Origin: Phlebopus portentosus
Lineage: Eukaryota; Basidiomycota; Agaricomycetes; Boletales; Boletinellaceae
Assembly: GCA_037892935.1 (NCBI GenBank)
Contig: JAYXKI010000019.1
Location: forward strand, 372,001-436,000
Reading direction: 5' to 3'
DNA length: 64,000 nucleotides
The notes beneath the pieces were generated by a model. That model was not told the DNA's origin. It saw nothing but the letters and a program-made list of their open reading frames with translations, and made no database searches. The position numbers and the translations under genes are program-made. Position 1 is the first letter of the stretch, and the number at the start of each line of letters is the position of its first letter. This document shows positions 35,930 to 48,317 of the stretch, piece after piece.

Positions 35930-36735
35930 TACTATATATACGAGCGGCTGGCTTCAGTCGCTGCTCGGCCAGGTGATCCCTCGAGATCTCTGTGGCACCT
36001 CATAACCTTGGATTGCGATAATACCCTAGCGCCGAGGTGAATGATTGGCTCGAAGTTGAGAGTAAAAGACAGGAAGTGGTCCGTCTCTGATCTATCTTGA
36101 ACCACATACCTTTCAAGCCTTCTAGTTATGAGACGCAAAACATGCGACGTAAACATCTGGGACGAAGTAATCAGATCGATGGAATATCCTGGTAATAAAG
36201 AAGCCAGATTCTGACCGCAAAATTGGCCTGACTTACTCCCGTTGGCATCTGAGCAAATAACAACTTGAGATGAAAGTAGATACGGGAAATACAATCTTTT
36301 TTCTTGTGATGAAAGGTCCTGAAGCTACTCTCCCACGCCCTCGACGCCCGATTTGGAAATGATGACGAGGCCTTCAATTCGCGACAACCGCTAGCATTGA
36401 AATAAAGAAGCAGAACAGCACACAATCCTAGGCAAATGCCAACTCAGGCATAGTACTGTATGTACTTATACTGCTTCAAGTTTATTGTAATGCCCCGACA
36501 TTCCCTTTCTTTCTCTTTTTCAGAGTGCCTTCAGGGTGTCGGATGTCACGGTACCGGGTCAGAGTTATTGTTTTCGACTTTTGAATGATACGGAAATGCA
36601 ATAGGTCGAACCTTTCTTCCCTTCGATCTTTACTAAAACAGTACTTGTGCATTACACACAACCACATATAGATAACAGCATTCTCGTGACAAGCCACAAA
36701 ACCTGAATCTATTTCCGTCCAATATACAGTAAACG
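35930..36735 (-). pseudogene. reverse-strand relic block of unit 3
   Basis: As in unit 1, with small deletions. The distal part aligns with the peptide-precursor 3' end. Confidence 0.55.
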
Positions 36736-36751
36736 GAAACCCATACTCAGA

Positions 36752-37215
36752 GTTTTGTTCGACGCAACACTCCTATCTCAAACCATTGCTATTGCGCTCG
36801 TCGCTCTTGTAAGTGGGACTCATGTCTCACCCTTCGACGATCGAGGCAATGAGATCGAGTTTGGCACTACGTACCATTTCCATCGGCACGCGCTGTACAC
36901 GACCAGTAGCATTCCGCCTTCACTGACTGCTTTACCTTAGGGCGGCTTGGTCATCGTGAAGAACGACTCTGGCGTCACTGACTCTAAGCGCGGTGGAATC
37001 TGCGGCGCTTATGAGCATGGCTCGCATGCCAATTGCGACCACAAGTCGGTATCCCTTTGCTATCCCCTTTTCCAACTGTTAATCCAAGCGACTCTGTGAA
37101 CAGAGAAGCCGTGGTCTCTGCGCAGACCCCAGATGGCCGTCACTGGGATCACTGCGTCCGCACCGCGGAACAATGCGGCTCAACGGAGGTTCACTTCTGC
37201 TGCTCTCTGGCGTAG
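36752..37215 (+). pseudogene. SSCP-4, decayed copy
   Basis: Nearly identical to SSCP-2: no ATG, first two cysteines lost, last exon intact (ends CSLA). Confidence 0.75.
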
Positions 37216-37982
37216 TCCAGTTGGCCAGTCTGAACCTCGATCATATCAAGAAGGATATAAGAATAACGATTAAGAGTTAAAGAAAGTGTAATATTCAGTA
37301 TGCATGTTTCGAGAAAGAAATATACTTGATTGCGAAATCAACACTAGGTTGAATAAGGAACTGCTCAGATATTCAAAACATGAGCATGAGAGAAATGGAT
37401 ATATCAGATTGTATCTTTAGTAGCTGTCCCTAACCTCAAGCCTAGACCTCTTCCTATTAGCGCTGCACTTATAGATTCCAATTTTTTTTTTCAGACTTTG
37501 GCCAATGCGATGGAGGTCTTTTATGGCCTTTGTTCCAACCTCCGAGCATATCGCGATAGATCTGGGAGAAAATTGAATAGAAGGATGACGAAAGTGACTT
37601 GACCCAATCTGGAGTGTCCAGTGCCTTTCTAAAGTAAATAACGATGGATAGAACGCGGGCATTTGTATAGAGGTCATGTCTATGCACCGGTTTCGAATAA
37701 CGAAAATTTCTCGAATGAAGGTGCACTTGAAATAATAAGGGCCTTTTGAGAAAATACATGGTTTAACAATGTCATGCTTTCACCCCCAAAGTTTGACGAC
37801 TGAAGCATCGCATTCGGCATTTAGATCGGGCCATGTCGCATCAAAGACTCTCGAAATGCGGCCTCGGTCGAAGAGTCCCTCATAACTCCAATAATCAATA
37901 TTTCATTCTGAATTACGAGACATAGAACCGCACGATTAAATTTCGAGCCTCGAACCAACCTCAGCGTGAAAGAAAGTTAGAA
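37216..37982. other. SSCP-4 to NP-D spacer
   Basis: Almost the same as 17528-18295. No gene. Confidence 0.5.
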
Positions 37983-38079
37983 CGGTCACGTGACTTCCAA
38001 ACGCGTTCAACTTATGAAGCGGAGATTAAATTTAAGGAAGCTTAGACCGTGGCTTCTTGTTGGCCAAAGAACGTGACCG
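37983..38079 (+). promoter_or_regulatory. inverted-repeat promoter element of NP-D
   Basis: CGGTCACGT at 37983-37991 and ACGTGACCG at 38071-38079. Confidence 0.6.
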
Positions 38080-38218
38080 CCTTTATAGTCACGATCTTAG
38101 TCCTCCTCCAACTCCTTGCAAAGAACTTCCACGATCCCCTTGTCAAACACCCCGTTTCCAGTGTCTCCAGCGTCCCTCTCCCCTTCGCAATTACTCTTCC
38201 GTGCACGTTGTCATCATA

Positions 38219-39759
38219 ATGGTTCTGACTCGTTCGATGTGCAAAGTAAGCGCGTCCATCGATGGTGGATCCGGCGCAACGCCAAAGGCAGGCAATAGCA
38301 GACATGGCACAAACACCGTCGTCCATGGAGACGCGGCGAGAGTCGCTGTTGATAAACACGCGTCTGCTCGTGGCAGGCGCACGAAGAGCAACAGTGCTCT
38401 TCAACCGCAAATCTACACAGAGGACAAGCACGCGCGTTCTCATTCTCGTGCTGCTGCCTCGAGATCAGACACTCCTAAGCGACCTAGTGGTCAAAAGCCA
38501 TCTCGTGAGTATCCATTCCTTCTACCTGTCGGAATTTAATGCCGAGAAGTTCCATCGCAGGTGGAACGAAGCCACCACAAGTTCACCAGGTCACCAAGCA
38601 GGGCCGTGGCTCGAAATTCAGTACAAGCTTGACCGGGCCGTCAGGTAACTACCTTTCACTTTCTCCCGGTTCATACACTTATAAGCGATTGTTACCTTAT
38701 GCACTTCGATACAATCGCATCTACACCGTTGCGGTCATTCCACTCACAGCAGAGCCCATCGTCGGAGGGGCCAAAGAAAAAAATCGTGACCGCCGTTCAG
38801 GCAGGGCAGGGACAAAAAGAAATAGGGAACCAGACGAGGACGCGCCCGAGTCTGAAGCTGCTCCCCGAGCGAACGCACGTCGCGTTCGACGCAGAGTTGA
38901 TGGCATAGTTGACCAGGCGGGGCAACGTAATGCCATCACACCAGAAACTTCTCCGGAAAACGAATACAATGCTGGCCCCTCTCGCCAGCTACCTAGGCGT
39001 TCAGCACGCCTGGCATCTAAATCGTCAACCCCCGTCCCTCAATATCGCTGTTCATCGACAGAAGATGCCGAGCTCATTGTGGACTGGCGTGATCAGTCTC
39101 GAAGAAAGCGCACTCGCACCCAGGAACAATGTGAAGACGCGACCGAGGCGTCGAGTTCTCGACGCACTCGAAGACGCATCTGCGCAGTCGCTGGTCAATC
39201 TAACGTTCGAAGCGAAGGACGAACGTCCGGTTCCGATACCAAGACGGAGTCCTCAGAAGGGACACTGGTCGAGAGCAGATCATGTCCGTCCAACGCTGAC
39301 AGGCCAGAACGCGATGAAGAAGGTTCCTCATCTGTCCCTTTGGTTAAGAACGAGGATGTCGACCAGGACTGGTTATTGGTTGCCTTCCACGAACGTCACA
39401 CGTCCGTCGATAGCCTGACGTCAGCATACCGGGAAAGCATTGAGCCACGGAGTTCATCAATTGAATCACTTCTTACTCCCCCTCCGCCATGCACAGAGGA
39501 AGATGGGCAAGTCCTTCTTCATCACGATTTTGACGCGATGATCCCTCTTGATTCTATCCCCGACGAAGACGAGCGAGACGCCATGAATCAGGCGTATCTG
39601 CGCCAGCAGCAGGACCATACACCCGACGACGAAGCTGACATGGCTGCCAACAGATATCGCAGTCTGGCTCCTGAGCCGGATCAGGGTCTCGTCGATGCAA
39701 TTCGGTCGGGGAGGATATCAGGGCTTGCTTCGCCCGAGCGATTGATGCGTGAGGAATAG
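38219..39759 (+). CDS. NP-D, mosaic paralogue, 458 aa
   Basis: Exons 38219-38504, 38561-38644, 38753-39759, in frame. A clear patchwork: the first two thirds of exon 1 match NP-B, the end of exon 1 and intron 1 match NP-A (HARSHSRAAASRSD, then GTGAGTATCCATTCC), exon 2 and the first part of exon 3 match NP-B again, and from about 39060 it matches NP-F (RRRICAVAGQSNVRSEG). The acidic region is shorter by seven residues (DDEADMAANRY). Intron 2 is 108 bases and open in frame, as in NP-B. Confidence 0.8.
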
Positions 39760-39894
39760 ACGCGACGCGTCCGTAGCTCTCAATGCTTGGGTCCACTGTC
39801 GATGTGATTCGACGATCACCTTTTTCAGAACGCTGCTTTGATTCGATATCTCATTTCTCCATTGTATTTCTGTTTCCTTTGTTTGTTCTCCCTG

Positions 39895-40715
39895 TTCTAT
39901 AAAGATGTTATATACGAGCGGCTGGCTTCAGTCGCTCCTCGGCCAGATGATCCCTCGAGATCGCTGTGGCAACTCATAACCTTGGATAGCGAGAATACCC
40001 TAGCGCCGAGGTGAAATGATTGACTCGAAGTTGAGAACAAAAGACAGGAAGCGGTCCGTCTCTGATCTATCTTGAAGTCTGTCGTAGACTACATACCTTT
40101 CAAGCCTTTCAACGATGAGACGCAAAACAGGCAACGTAAACGTCTGGGATGAAGTAATCAGATCGATGGAATATCCTGGTAATAAAGAAGCCGGAGTATG
40201 ACTGCAGAAATTGGCCTGACTTACTCCCGTTGGCATCTGAGCAAATGACAACTTGAGATGAGAGTAGATACGGGAAATACAATCTTTTTTTCTTGTGATG
40301 AAAAGGTCCTGAAGCTACTCTCCCACGCCTTCGACTCCCGATTTGGAAATGATGACGAGGCGCGACAACCGCTGGCATTGAAATAAAAAAGCAGAACAGC
40401 ACACAATCTAGGCAAATGCCAAACTCAGGCATAGTACTTATACTGCTTCAAGTGGGTTTTTTGTAATGCCCCGACATTTCCTTTCTTTTTCTTTTTCAGA
40501 GTGCCTTCAGGGTGTCGGATGTTACAATACCGGGCCAGAGTCGTTATTTTCGACTTTTAAATGATGCGAAAATGCAATAGGTCGAACCCTTCTTCCCTTC
40601 GATCTTTACGAAAACAGTACTGTGCATTACACACGACCATATATAGATAACAGCATTCTCATGACAAGCCACAAAACCTGATTCTATTTCCGTCCAATAT
40701 ACAGTAAACAGAAGC
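39895..40715 (-). pseudogene. reverse-strand relic block of unit 4
   Basis: Same two-part relic, close to that of unit 1. Confidence 0.55.
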
Positions 40716-40731
40716 CCATAACTCAGAGTAT

Positions 40732-41181
40732 TTGTTCGACGCAACACTCCTATCTCAAACCATTGCTATTGCGCTCGTCGCTCTTGTAAGTGGGACCCAT
40801 GTCTCACCCCTCGACGATCGAGGCAATGAGATCGACTTTGACACTACACGTAGCACACGTACCATTTCCATCAGTACGCTCTCCGTACGATCAGCATTAT
40901 CCCGCCTTCACTGACTATTTTACCGTAGTGCGTCATCGTGAAGAGCGACTGAGGTATCGTTGAGTTTAAACGCGGTGGAATCCGCGACGCTTACGAGCAT
41001 GGCTCCAATTGCGACCACAAGCCGGTATCGTTTTGCTATGCCCGCTCGAAGTGTCAACTCAAGCGACTCTGTGAATAGGGAAGCCGTGGTCTCTGCGCAG
41101 ACCCCAGATGGCCGTCACTGGGATCACTGAGTGAAATAATGCGGCTCGACGGAGGTACACTTCTACTGCTCTCTGGCGTAA
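40732..41181 (+). pseudogene. SSCP-5, decayed copy
   Basis: No ATG (ATTTGTTCGAC). Exon 2 has an in-frame TGA after AAGAGCGAC and exon 3 is shortened. Its intron 1 region (GTAGCACACGTACC) lacks the copia element seen in the sister SSCP-3. Confidence 0.75.
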
Positions 41182-41743
41182 GCCAGCTCATGAGTCAAGA
41201 AGGATATAAGAATTATGGTTAAGAAAGTGTAGAGCTCAGAATGGATAGCCCAGATTATTTCTTTGGGATCTATCCATAACCTCAAGCCTGGACCTCTTTA
41301 TATTAAGCACCTCACTTCCAGATTTCATCCTTTTTTTCCGACTTTAGCCAATGCAACGGAGGACTTTATGGCTTTTGTTCCAACCTCCGGACATATCACA
41401 ATATATCTACCAAAAGGTTACAACGCCGTCATCCCGTTTGGAGTGTCCAGCGCCTCTGCAAAGTAACAAATAATGGGTAGAACATGGATATTTCTAGTGT
41501 ACTACCATCCAAGAAGTTTCTATTGCTAGAACTCGGTGCACGGATATTACCTCCAAAGAGGAAATAACGAGGTTTCTTTAAGAGAAGGCATTTGGGCCGA
41601 ACATGCTTGAAGAATGTCACGCTTTCACCGCAAAGCTTGACGGCCAGCACTGCGCTTGGCGTTTAGATCAGGCCACGTCGCATCACAGGCTCTCAGAGTG
41701 CAGCCTCGGTCGAAGAGTCCCTCAAACACTCCAATAATCAATA
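41182..41743. other. unit 5 spacer
   Basis: Near-identical to the unit 3 spacer. No gene. Confidence 0.5.
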
Positions 41744-41872
41744 CACAGGGGGGCAGAATTACATTTCTGAGCCTTATATAGGAATCAGAATTGGAAAGCT
41801 CGCCTCTGATTGGCTGGATTCCAGTTCCGGGTCAAAATTTTCAGGTTAGGAAATAGGGTTCTGCCCCCTGTG
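41744..41872 (+). mobile_element. small inverted-repeat (MITE-like) element, copy 2, 129 bp
   Basis: Same as the element at 33824-33949 at the same place in the unit, with an insertion of three bases (AAATAGGG against AAGGG) near the right end. Confidence 0.65.
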
Positions 41873-41919
41873 AATGAAATTTCATTTCCGCACAGAGCGA
41901 GCCTCGAAACCAACAGAAA

Positions 41920-42017
41920 CGGTCACGTGATTCCCGATCGCGTTCAACCAAAGAAGCGGAGTTTAAATTTTAAGAAAGCTTAGACCGTGGCTTGTTGTTG
42001 GCCAAAGAACGTGACCG
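41920..42017 (+). promoter_or_regulatory. inverted-repeat promoter element of NP-E
   Basis: CGGTCACGT at 41920-41928 and ACGTGACCG at 42009-42017. Confidence 0.6.
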
Positions 42018-42157
42018 TCTTCATAGTCACGCCCTAATCCTCCTCCGACTCCTTGCAAAGAACTTCCACGATCCCCTTGTCAAACATCCCGTTTCCAGCT
42101 TTTCTAGCGCCTTGCTCCTCGTTGCATTTACTCAATTCCCTTCGCATCATCATCACA

Positions 42158-43710
42158 ATGGTTCTGACTCGTTCCATGTGTAAGTCATGTGTGTCCGTCG
42201 ATGGTGGCTCCGACGCAACGCCAAAGGCCGGTAATAGTAGATACGGCATGAACACCGTCGTCCATAGAGGCGCGGCGAGAGTCACTGCTGACAAACACGC
42301 CTCTGCTCGCAGCAGACACATGAAGAGCAGCAATGCTCTTCCACCGCAAATCCCTATAGAGGACAAGTTCGCGCGTACTGGTTCTCGTGCTGCTGTCCCA
42401 AAATCAGACACTGCTAAACGACCTAGTGGTCGAAAGACATCTCGTAAGCATCCATTTCTCCCACTTTTCGTGCGTTAACGTTGATCGGTTCCATCGCAGG
42501 TGGAACGAAGTCACGAAAAGGTCACCAGGCCACCACGCAGAGCCGCAGCTCGAAGTCCAGAATAAGATTGGCCGCAACGTCAAGTAAATATCTTTCACCT
42601 TTTCCCAGTTCATACGCTTATTAGCGATTGTTACCTTATGCACTTCGATACAATCGCATCTGCACCGTTGCTATCATTCTCCTCACAGTAGAGCCCATCG
42701 CCGGAGGACCTGAAGAACAAAATCGTGCCCGCCGTTCAGGCAAGGCAGGGGCAAAAAGAAAGAGGGAAACCGACGAGGACGAATCCGAGTCCGAAGCTGC
42801 TCCCCGAACGAACGCACGTCGCGTTCGACGCAGAGTTGATGGCCCAGCTGAGAGGGCGGAGCAATGTAACACCATCATACCGGAAACTTCTCCGGCGAAC
42901 GATAGCGATGCTGGCTCCTCTTGCCAGATACCTAGGCGTTCAGCACGCCTAGCGTCTAAATCGCGAAACGCAATTCCTCGAGGCCAATGTTCATCAATAG
43001 ACGATGTCGATCGCATTGTAGACTGGCGTAATCAGTCCCGGAGAAAGCGTACTCGCACCCAGGAACAATGTGAAGATGCGCCCGAGGCGTCGAATTCTCG
43101 GCGCATTCGGAGACGTACCCAAGAAGCCGCTGCTCCGTCCAACAGTCAAAGTGCAGGACGAACGTCCGGTTCCGATACCAAGACGGAGTCCTCAGAAGGG
43201 ACCCTGGTCGGGAGCAGACCGGGCCCGTCCAATGCAGACAGGCCAGAACGCGATGATGAGGGTTCCTCGTTTGTCCCTTTGGTTAAGAACGAGGATATCG
43301 ACCAGGACTGGCTATTGGTTGCCTTCCACGAACGTCACACGTCCGTCGATAGCGTGACGTCAGCATATCGGGAAAGCATCGAGCCACGGAGTTCATCAAT
43401 TGAATCACTTCTTACTCCCCCTCCGCCATGCATGGAGGAAGACGAGCAAGTCCTCCTTCATCACGATTTCGATGCAATGGTCCCTCTTGATTCCCTCCCT
43501 GACGAGGACGAGAGAGATGCCATGACTCGAGCATACCTGCGTCAGCAGCAGGTACATAGACCCGACGACGAAGCTGACGTCGAGGCTGACATGGCTGCCA
43601 ACAGATATCGCAGTCTGGCTCCCGAGCCGGATCAGGGTCTCGTCGATGCAATTCGGTCGGGGAGAATATCAGGGCTTGCTTCGCCTGAGCGATTGATGCG
43701 TGACGAATAG
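42158..43710 (+). CDS. NP-E, paralogue, 462 aa
   Basis: Exons 42158-42443, 42500-42583, 42692-43710, in frame. The middle belongs to the E/G class (SKSRNAIPRGQCSS, DDVDRIVDWRNQSR). The tail has DSLPDEDERDAMTRAYLRQ like NP-A. Intact. Confidence 0.8.
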
Positions 43711-43849
43711 ACGCGACGCGTCCGTAGCTCGCAATGCTTGGGTCCACTGTCGATGTAATTCGACGATTATCTTCAGAACCCTGCTTTAATTCGATATCTC
43801 ATTTCTCCGTTGTATTTCTGTTTCCTTTGTTTGTTTTCCCCTGTTCTAT

Positions 43850-44675
43850 AAAGATGTTATATACGAGCGGCTGGCCTCAGTCGCTGCTCGGCCAGGTGAT
43901 CCCTCGAGATCGCTGTGGCACCTCATAACCTTGGATTGCGAGAATACTCTAGCGCCGAGGTGAAATGATTGACTCGAAGTTGAGAGTAAAAGACAGGAAA
44001 CGGTCCGTCTCTGATCTATCTTGAAGTCTGTCATAGACCACATACCTTTCAAGCCTTTCAGTGATGAGACGCAAAACAGGCAACGTAAACGTCTAGGATG
44101 AAGTAATCAGATCGATGGTAATAAAGAAGGCAGAGTATGACCGCAAAGGTGGCCTGACTTACTCCCGTTGGTATCTGAGCAAATAACAATTTGAGATGAG
44201 AGTAGATACGGGAAATACAATCTTTTTTTCTTGTGATGAAAGGTCCTGAAGCTACTCTCTCACGCCTTCGACGCCCGATTTGGAAATGATGACGAGGCCT
44301 TCAATTCGCGACAACCCAACCGCTAGCATTGAAATAAAGAAGCAGAACAGCACACAATCCTAGGCAAATGCCAAACTCAGGCGTAGTACTGTATGTACTT
44401 ATACTGCTTCAAGTTTATTGTAATGCTCCGACACTTCCTTTCTTTTTCTTTTTCAGAGTGCCTTCAGGGTGTCGGATGTCACGGTACCGGGTCAGAGTTA
44501 TTGTTTTCGATGTTTAAATGATACGGAAATGCAATAGGTCGAACCTTTCTTCCCTTCGATCTTTACGAAAACAATACTGTGCATTACACACAACCACATA
44601 TAGTTAATAGCATTCTCATGGCAAGCCACAAAACCTGATTCTATTTCCGTCTAATATACAGTAAACAGAAGCCCA
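43850..44675 (-). pseudogene. reverse-strand relic block of unit 5
   Basis: As above; a 12-base deletion removes the GGAATATCCTGG part present in the other units near 44117. Confidence 0.55.
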
Positions 44676-44688
44676 TAACTCAGAGTGT

Positions 44689-45154
44689 TTGTTCGACGCA
44701 ACACTCCTATCTCAAACCATTTCTATTGCGCTCGTCGCTCTTGTAAGTGGGACTCATGTCTCACCCCTCGACGATCGAGGCAATGAGATCGACTTTGACA
44801 CTACACGTAGCATACGTACCATTTCCATCAGCACGCGCTCCGTACGATCAGCAGTATCCCGCCTTCACTGACTATTTTACCGTAGGGCGGCTCGGTCATC
44901 GTGAAGAACGACTGCGGCGTCATTGACTCTAAGCGCGGTAGAATCTGCGGCGCTTACGAGCACGGCTTTGCGACCATAAGTTGGCATCCCTTTGCTATCC
45001 CCTTTTCTAAGTGTTAATTAAAAAATTCAAGCGGCTCTGTGAACAGAGAAGCCGCGGTCTCTACGTAGAGTCCAAATGGTCGTCACTGGGATCACTACGC
45101 CCGCACCGCGGAACAATGCGGCTCGAGGGTCGCTTCTGCTGCTCTCTGGCGTAG
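44689..45154 (+). pseudogene. SSCP-6, decayed copy
   Basis: Start site altered; exon 2 keeps GGSVIVKNDCGVIDSKRG but is shortened after CGAYEHG, and exon 3 is damaged. Intron 1 reads GTAGCATACGTACC, the exact empty site of the copia insertion. Confidence 0.75.
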
Positions 45155-45552
45155 CCCGGCTAGCCAGTCGAAAGTTCGCTCATAAGACAAGAAGGATATA
45201 AGAATAACGATTTAAGAGTCATGAGAGTGTAGAGCTCAGAGTGGATAGACCGGATTTTCTTTCTTTGAGATCTATTCATAATCTCCAGCCTAGATCTCTT
45301 TCTATTTAGCGCCGCACCTCTGTATTCCATTCTTTTTTTCCGACTTCGGCCAATGCAATGGAGGTCTTTTATGCCTTTTGTTCCAACCTCTGGACATTTC
45401 GCAATATATCTGCCGAAAGGTTGGAAGCAGAGCGTCTTCATCCCATTTGGAGTGTCTAGTGCCTCTCGAAAGTAACGAATAATGGGTGAAACACGGAGAT
45501 TTCTTTGGAGGTCATATTCATGCACCAACCTCAGCGTGAAAGAAAGTTGGAA
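45155..45552. other. unit 6 spacer, shortened
   Basis: About 350 bases shorter than in units 1-5, which explains the 3634-base spacing between NP-E and NP-F. No gene. Confidence 0.5.
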
Positions 45553-45652
45553 CGGTCACGTGAGTTCCAAACGCGTTCAACTTATGAAGAAGCGGAGATT
45601 TAATCTAAGGAAGCTTAGACCGTGGCTTGTTGTTGGCCAAAGAACGTGACCG
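45553..45652 (+). promoter_or_regulatory. inverted-repeat promoter element of NP-F
   Basis: CGGTCACGT at 45553-45561 and ACGTGACCG at 45644-45652. Confidence 0.6.
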
Positions 45653-45791
45653 CCTTTATAGTCACGGTCTTAGTCCTCGTCCAACTCTTTGCAAAATACC
45701 TTCACGATCCCCTTATCGAACATCCCATTTCTAGCGCCTCCAGCGTCCCTCTCTCCTTCGCAATTACTCTTCCGTGCACATCGTCGTCACA

Positions 45792-47343
45792 ATGGTTGTG
45801 ACTCGCTCGATGTGTAAGGGATGTGCGTGCACCCATGGTGGATCCGTCGCAACGCCAAAGGCCGGCAGTAGCAGACACGGCGCGAATACCGTCGTCCATG
45901 GAGACGCGGCGAGAGTCGCTGTTGATAACCACGCCTCTGCTCGTAACAGAGGCACGAAGAGCAACAGTACTCTTCAACCGCAAATCCCCAAAGAGGACAA
46001 GCGCGCACGTACTCGCTCTCGTGCTACTGTCCCAAAATCAGACCAAGGTGAACGCCCTTTTGGTCGAAAGTCATCTCGTGAGCAATGATTTCTTCTACTC
46101 ATCATGATCTAATGTTGATAGATTCCATCGCAGGTGGAACGAAGCCACGGCAAGATCATAAGGCCACTAAGCAGAGCCGTGGCTCGAAATTCAGTACAAG
46201 CTTGACCGAACTGTCAGGTAACTGTCTTCCACTTTCTCCCGTTCATACGCTTATTAGCGATTGTTACCTTATGCACTTCGATACAATCGCATCTACACCG
46301 CTGCTATCATTCTGTTCATCGCAGAGCCCATCGTCAGAGGAGTCCAAGGACAAAATCGCGCCCGCCGTTCAGGCAGGGCAGGGACAAAAAGAAATAGGGA
46401 AACCGACGAGGACGCACCCGGGTCTGAAGCTGCTCCCAGAGCGAACGCACGTCGCGTTCGACGCAGAGTTGATGGCCTAGTTGACCGGGCGGGACAACGT
46501 AACGCCATCACACCAGAAACTTCTCCGGAAAACGAATACAATGCTGGCCCCTCTCGCCAGCTACCTAGGCGTTCAGCACGCCTGGCATCTAAATCGTCAA
46601 CCCCCGTCCCTCAATATCGCTGTTCATCGATAGAAGATGCCGAGCGCATTGTAGACTGGCGTAATCAGTCTCGAAGAAAGCGCACTCGCACCCAGGAACA
46701 ATGTGAAGACGCGACCGAGGCGTCGAGTTCTCGACGCACTCGAAGACGCATCTGCGCAGTCGCTGGTCAATCTAACGTTCGAAGCGAAGGACGAACGTCC
46801 GGTTCCGATACCAAGACGGAGTCCTCAGAAGGGACACTGGTCGAGAGCAGATCAGGTCCGTCCAACGCTGACAGGCCAGAACGCGATGAAGAAGGTTCCT
46901 CATCTGTCCCTTTGGTTAAGAACGAGGATATCGACCAGGACTGGCTATTGGTTGCCTTCCACGAACGTCACACGTCCGTCGATAGCGTGACGTCAGCATA
47001 TCGGGAAAGCATCGAGCTACGGAGCTCATCAATTGAATCCCTTCCTACTCCCCCTCCGCCATGCACAGAGGATGACGGACGAGTCCTTCTTCATCACGAT
47101 TTTGACGCGATGATCCCTCTTGATTCCATCCCCGACGAAGACGAGCGAGACGCCATGAATCAGGCGTATCTGCGTCAGCAGCAGGAACATAGACCCGAGG
47201 ACGAAGCTGACGTCGAGGCTAGCATGGCTGCCAGCAGATATCGGAGTCTGGCTCCTGAGCCGGATCAGGGTCTCGTCGATGCAATTCGGTCGGGGAGGAT
47301 ATCAGGGCTTGCTTCGCCCGAGCGATTGATGCGTGAGGAATAG
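45792..47343 (+). CDS. NP-F, paralogue, 462 aa
   Basis: Exons 45792-46077, 46134-46217, 46325-47343, in frame. Starts MVVTRSM, not MVLTRSM, and has CKGCACTHGGS in the N-terminus. The middle is of the D/F class (RRRICAVAGQSNV). Tail intact, ending SPERLMREE. Confidence 0.8.
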
Positions 47344-47474
47344 ACGCGACGCGTCCGTAGCTCGCAATGCACTGTCGATATACTTTGATGATAACCTACT
47401 CCAGAACGCTGCTTTGATTCGATATCTCCTTTCTCCGTTGTATTTCTGTTTCCTTTGTTTGTTTCCTGCACTAT

Positions 47475-48305
47475 AATGATATAATACACGAGCGGCTGGC
47501 TTCAGTCGCTCCTCGGCCAGATGATCCCCCGAGATCGCTGTGGCACCTCATAACCTTGAATACCCTAGCGCCGAGGTGAAATGATTGGCTCGAAGTTGAG
47601 AGCAAAAGACAGGAAGCGGTCCGTCTCTGATCTATCGTGAAGTCTGTCGTAGACCACATGCCTTTCAAGCCTTTCAGTGATGAGACGCGAAACATGCGAC
47701 GTAAACGTCTGGGATGAAGTAATCAGATCGATGGAATATCCTGGTAATAAAGAAGCCGGAGTATGACTGCAGAAATTGGCCTGACTTACTCCCGTTGGCA
47801 TCTGAGCAAATGACAACTTGAGATGAGAGTAGATACGGGAAATACAATCTTTTTTCTGTGATGAAAGGTCCTGAAGCTACTCTCCCACGCCCTTCGACGC
47901 CCGATTTGGAAATGATCCGACGAGGCCTTCACTTCATGACAACCGCTAGCGTTGAAATAAAGAAGCAGAACAGCACACAATGACAAACTCAGGCATAGTG
48001 CTAGTACTGTATGTACCTATACTGCTTCAAGCGGGTGTATTGTAATACCCCGACATTACCTTTTTTTTTTTTTTTTTTTCTTTTTCAGAGTGCCTTCAGG
48101 GCGTCGGTTGTCACGGTACCGGGTCAGAGTTATTGTTTTCGACTTTTAAATGATACGGAAATGCAATAGGTCGAACCCTTCTTCCCCCTCGATCTTTACG
48201 AAGACAATACTGTGCATTACACACAACCACATATAGATAACAGCATTCTCGTGACAAGCCACAAAACCTGATTCTATTTCCGTCCAATATACAGTAAACA
48301 GAAAC
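47475..48305 (-). pseudogene. reverse-strand relic block of unit 6
   Basis: As above; contains a run of 19 T at about 48062-48080. Confidence 0.55.
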
Positions 48306-48317
48306 CCATAACTCAGA

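Noticed and set aside
38721..38969. Minus-strand frames opposite NP exon 3 repeated in many copies
   Set aside because: Shadow frames of the Arg/Ser-rich NP coding strand; they do not keep codon structure in the divergent NP-H.
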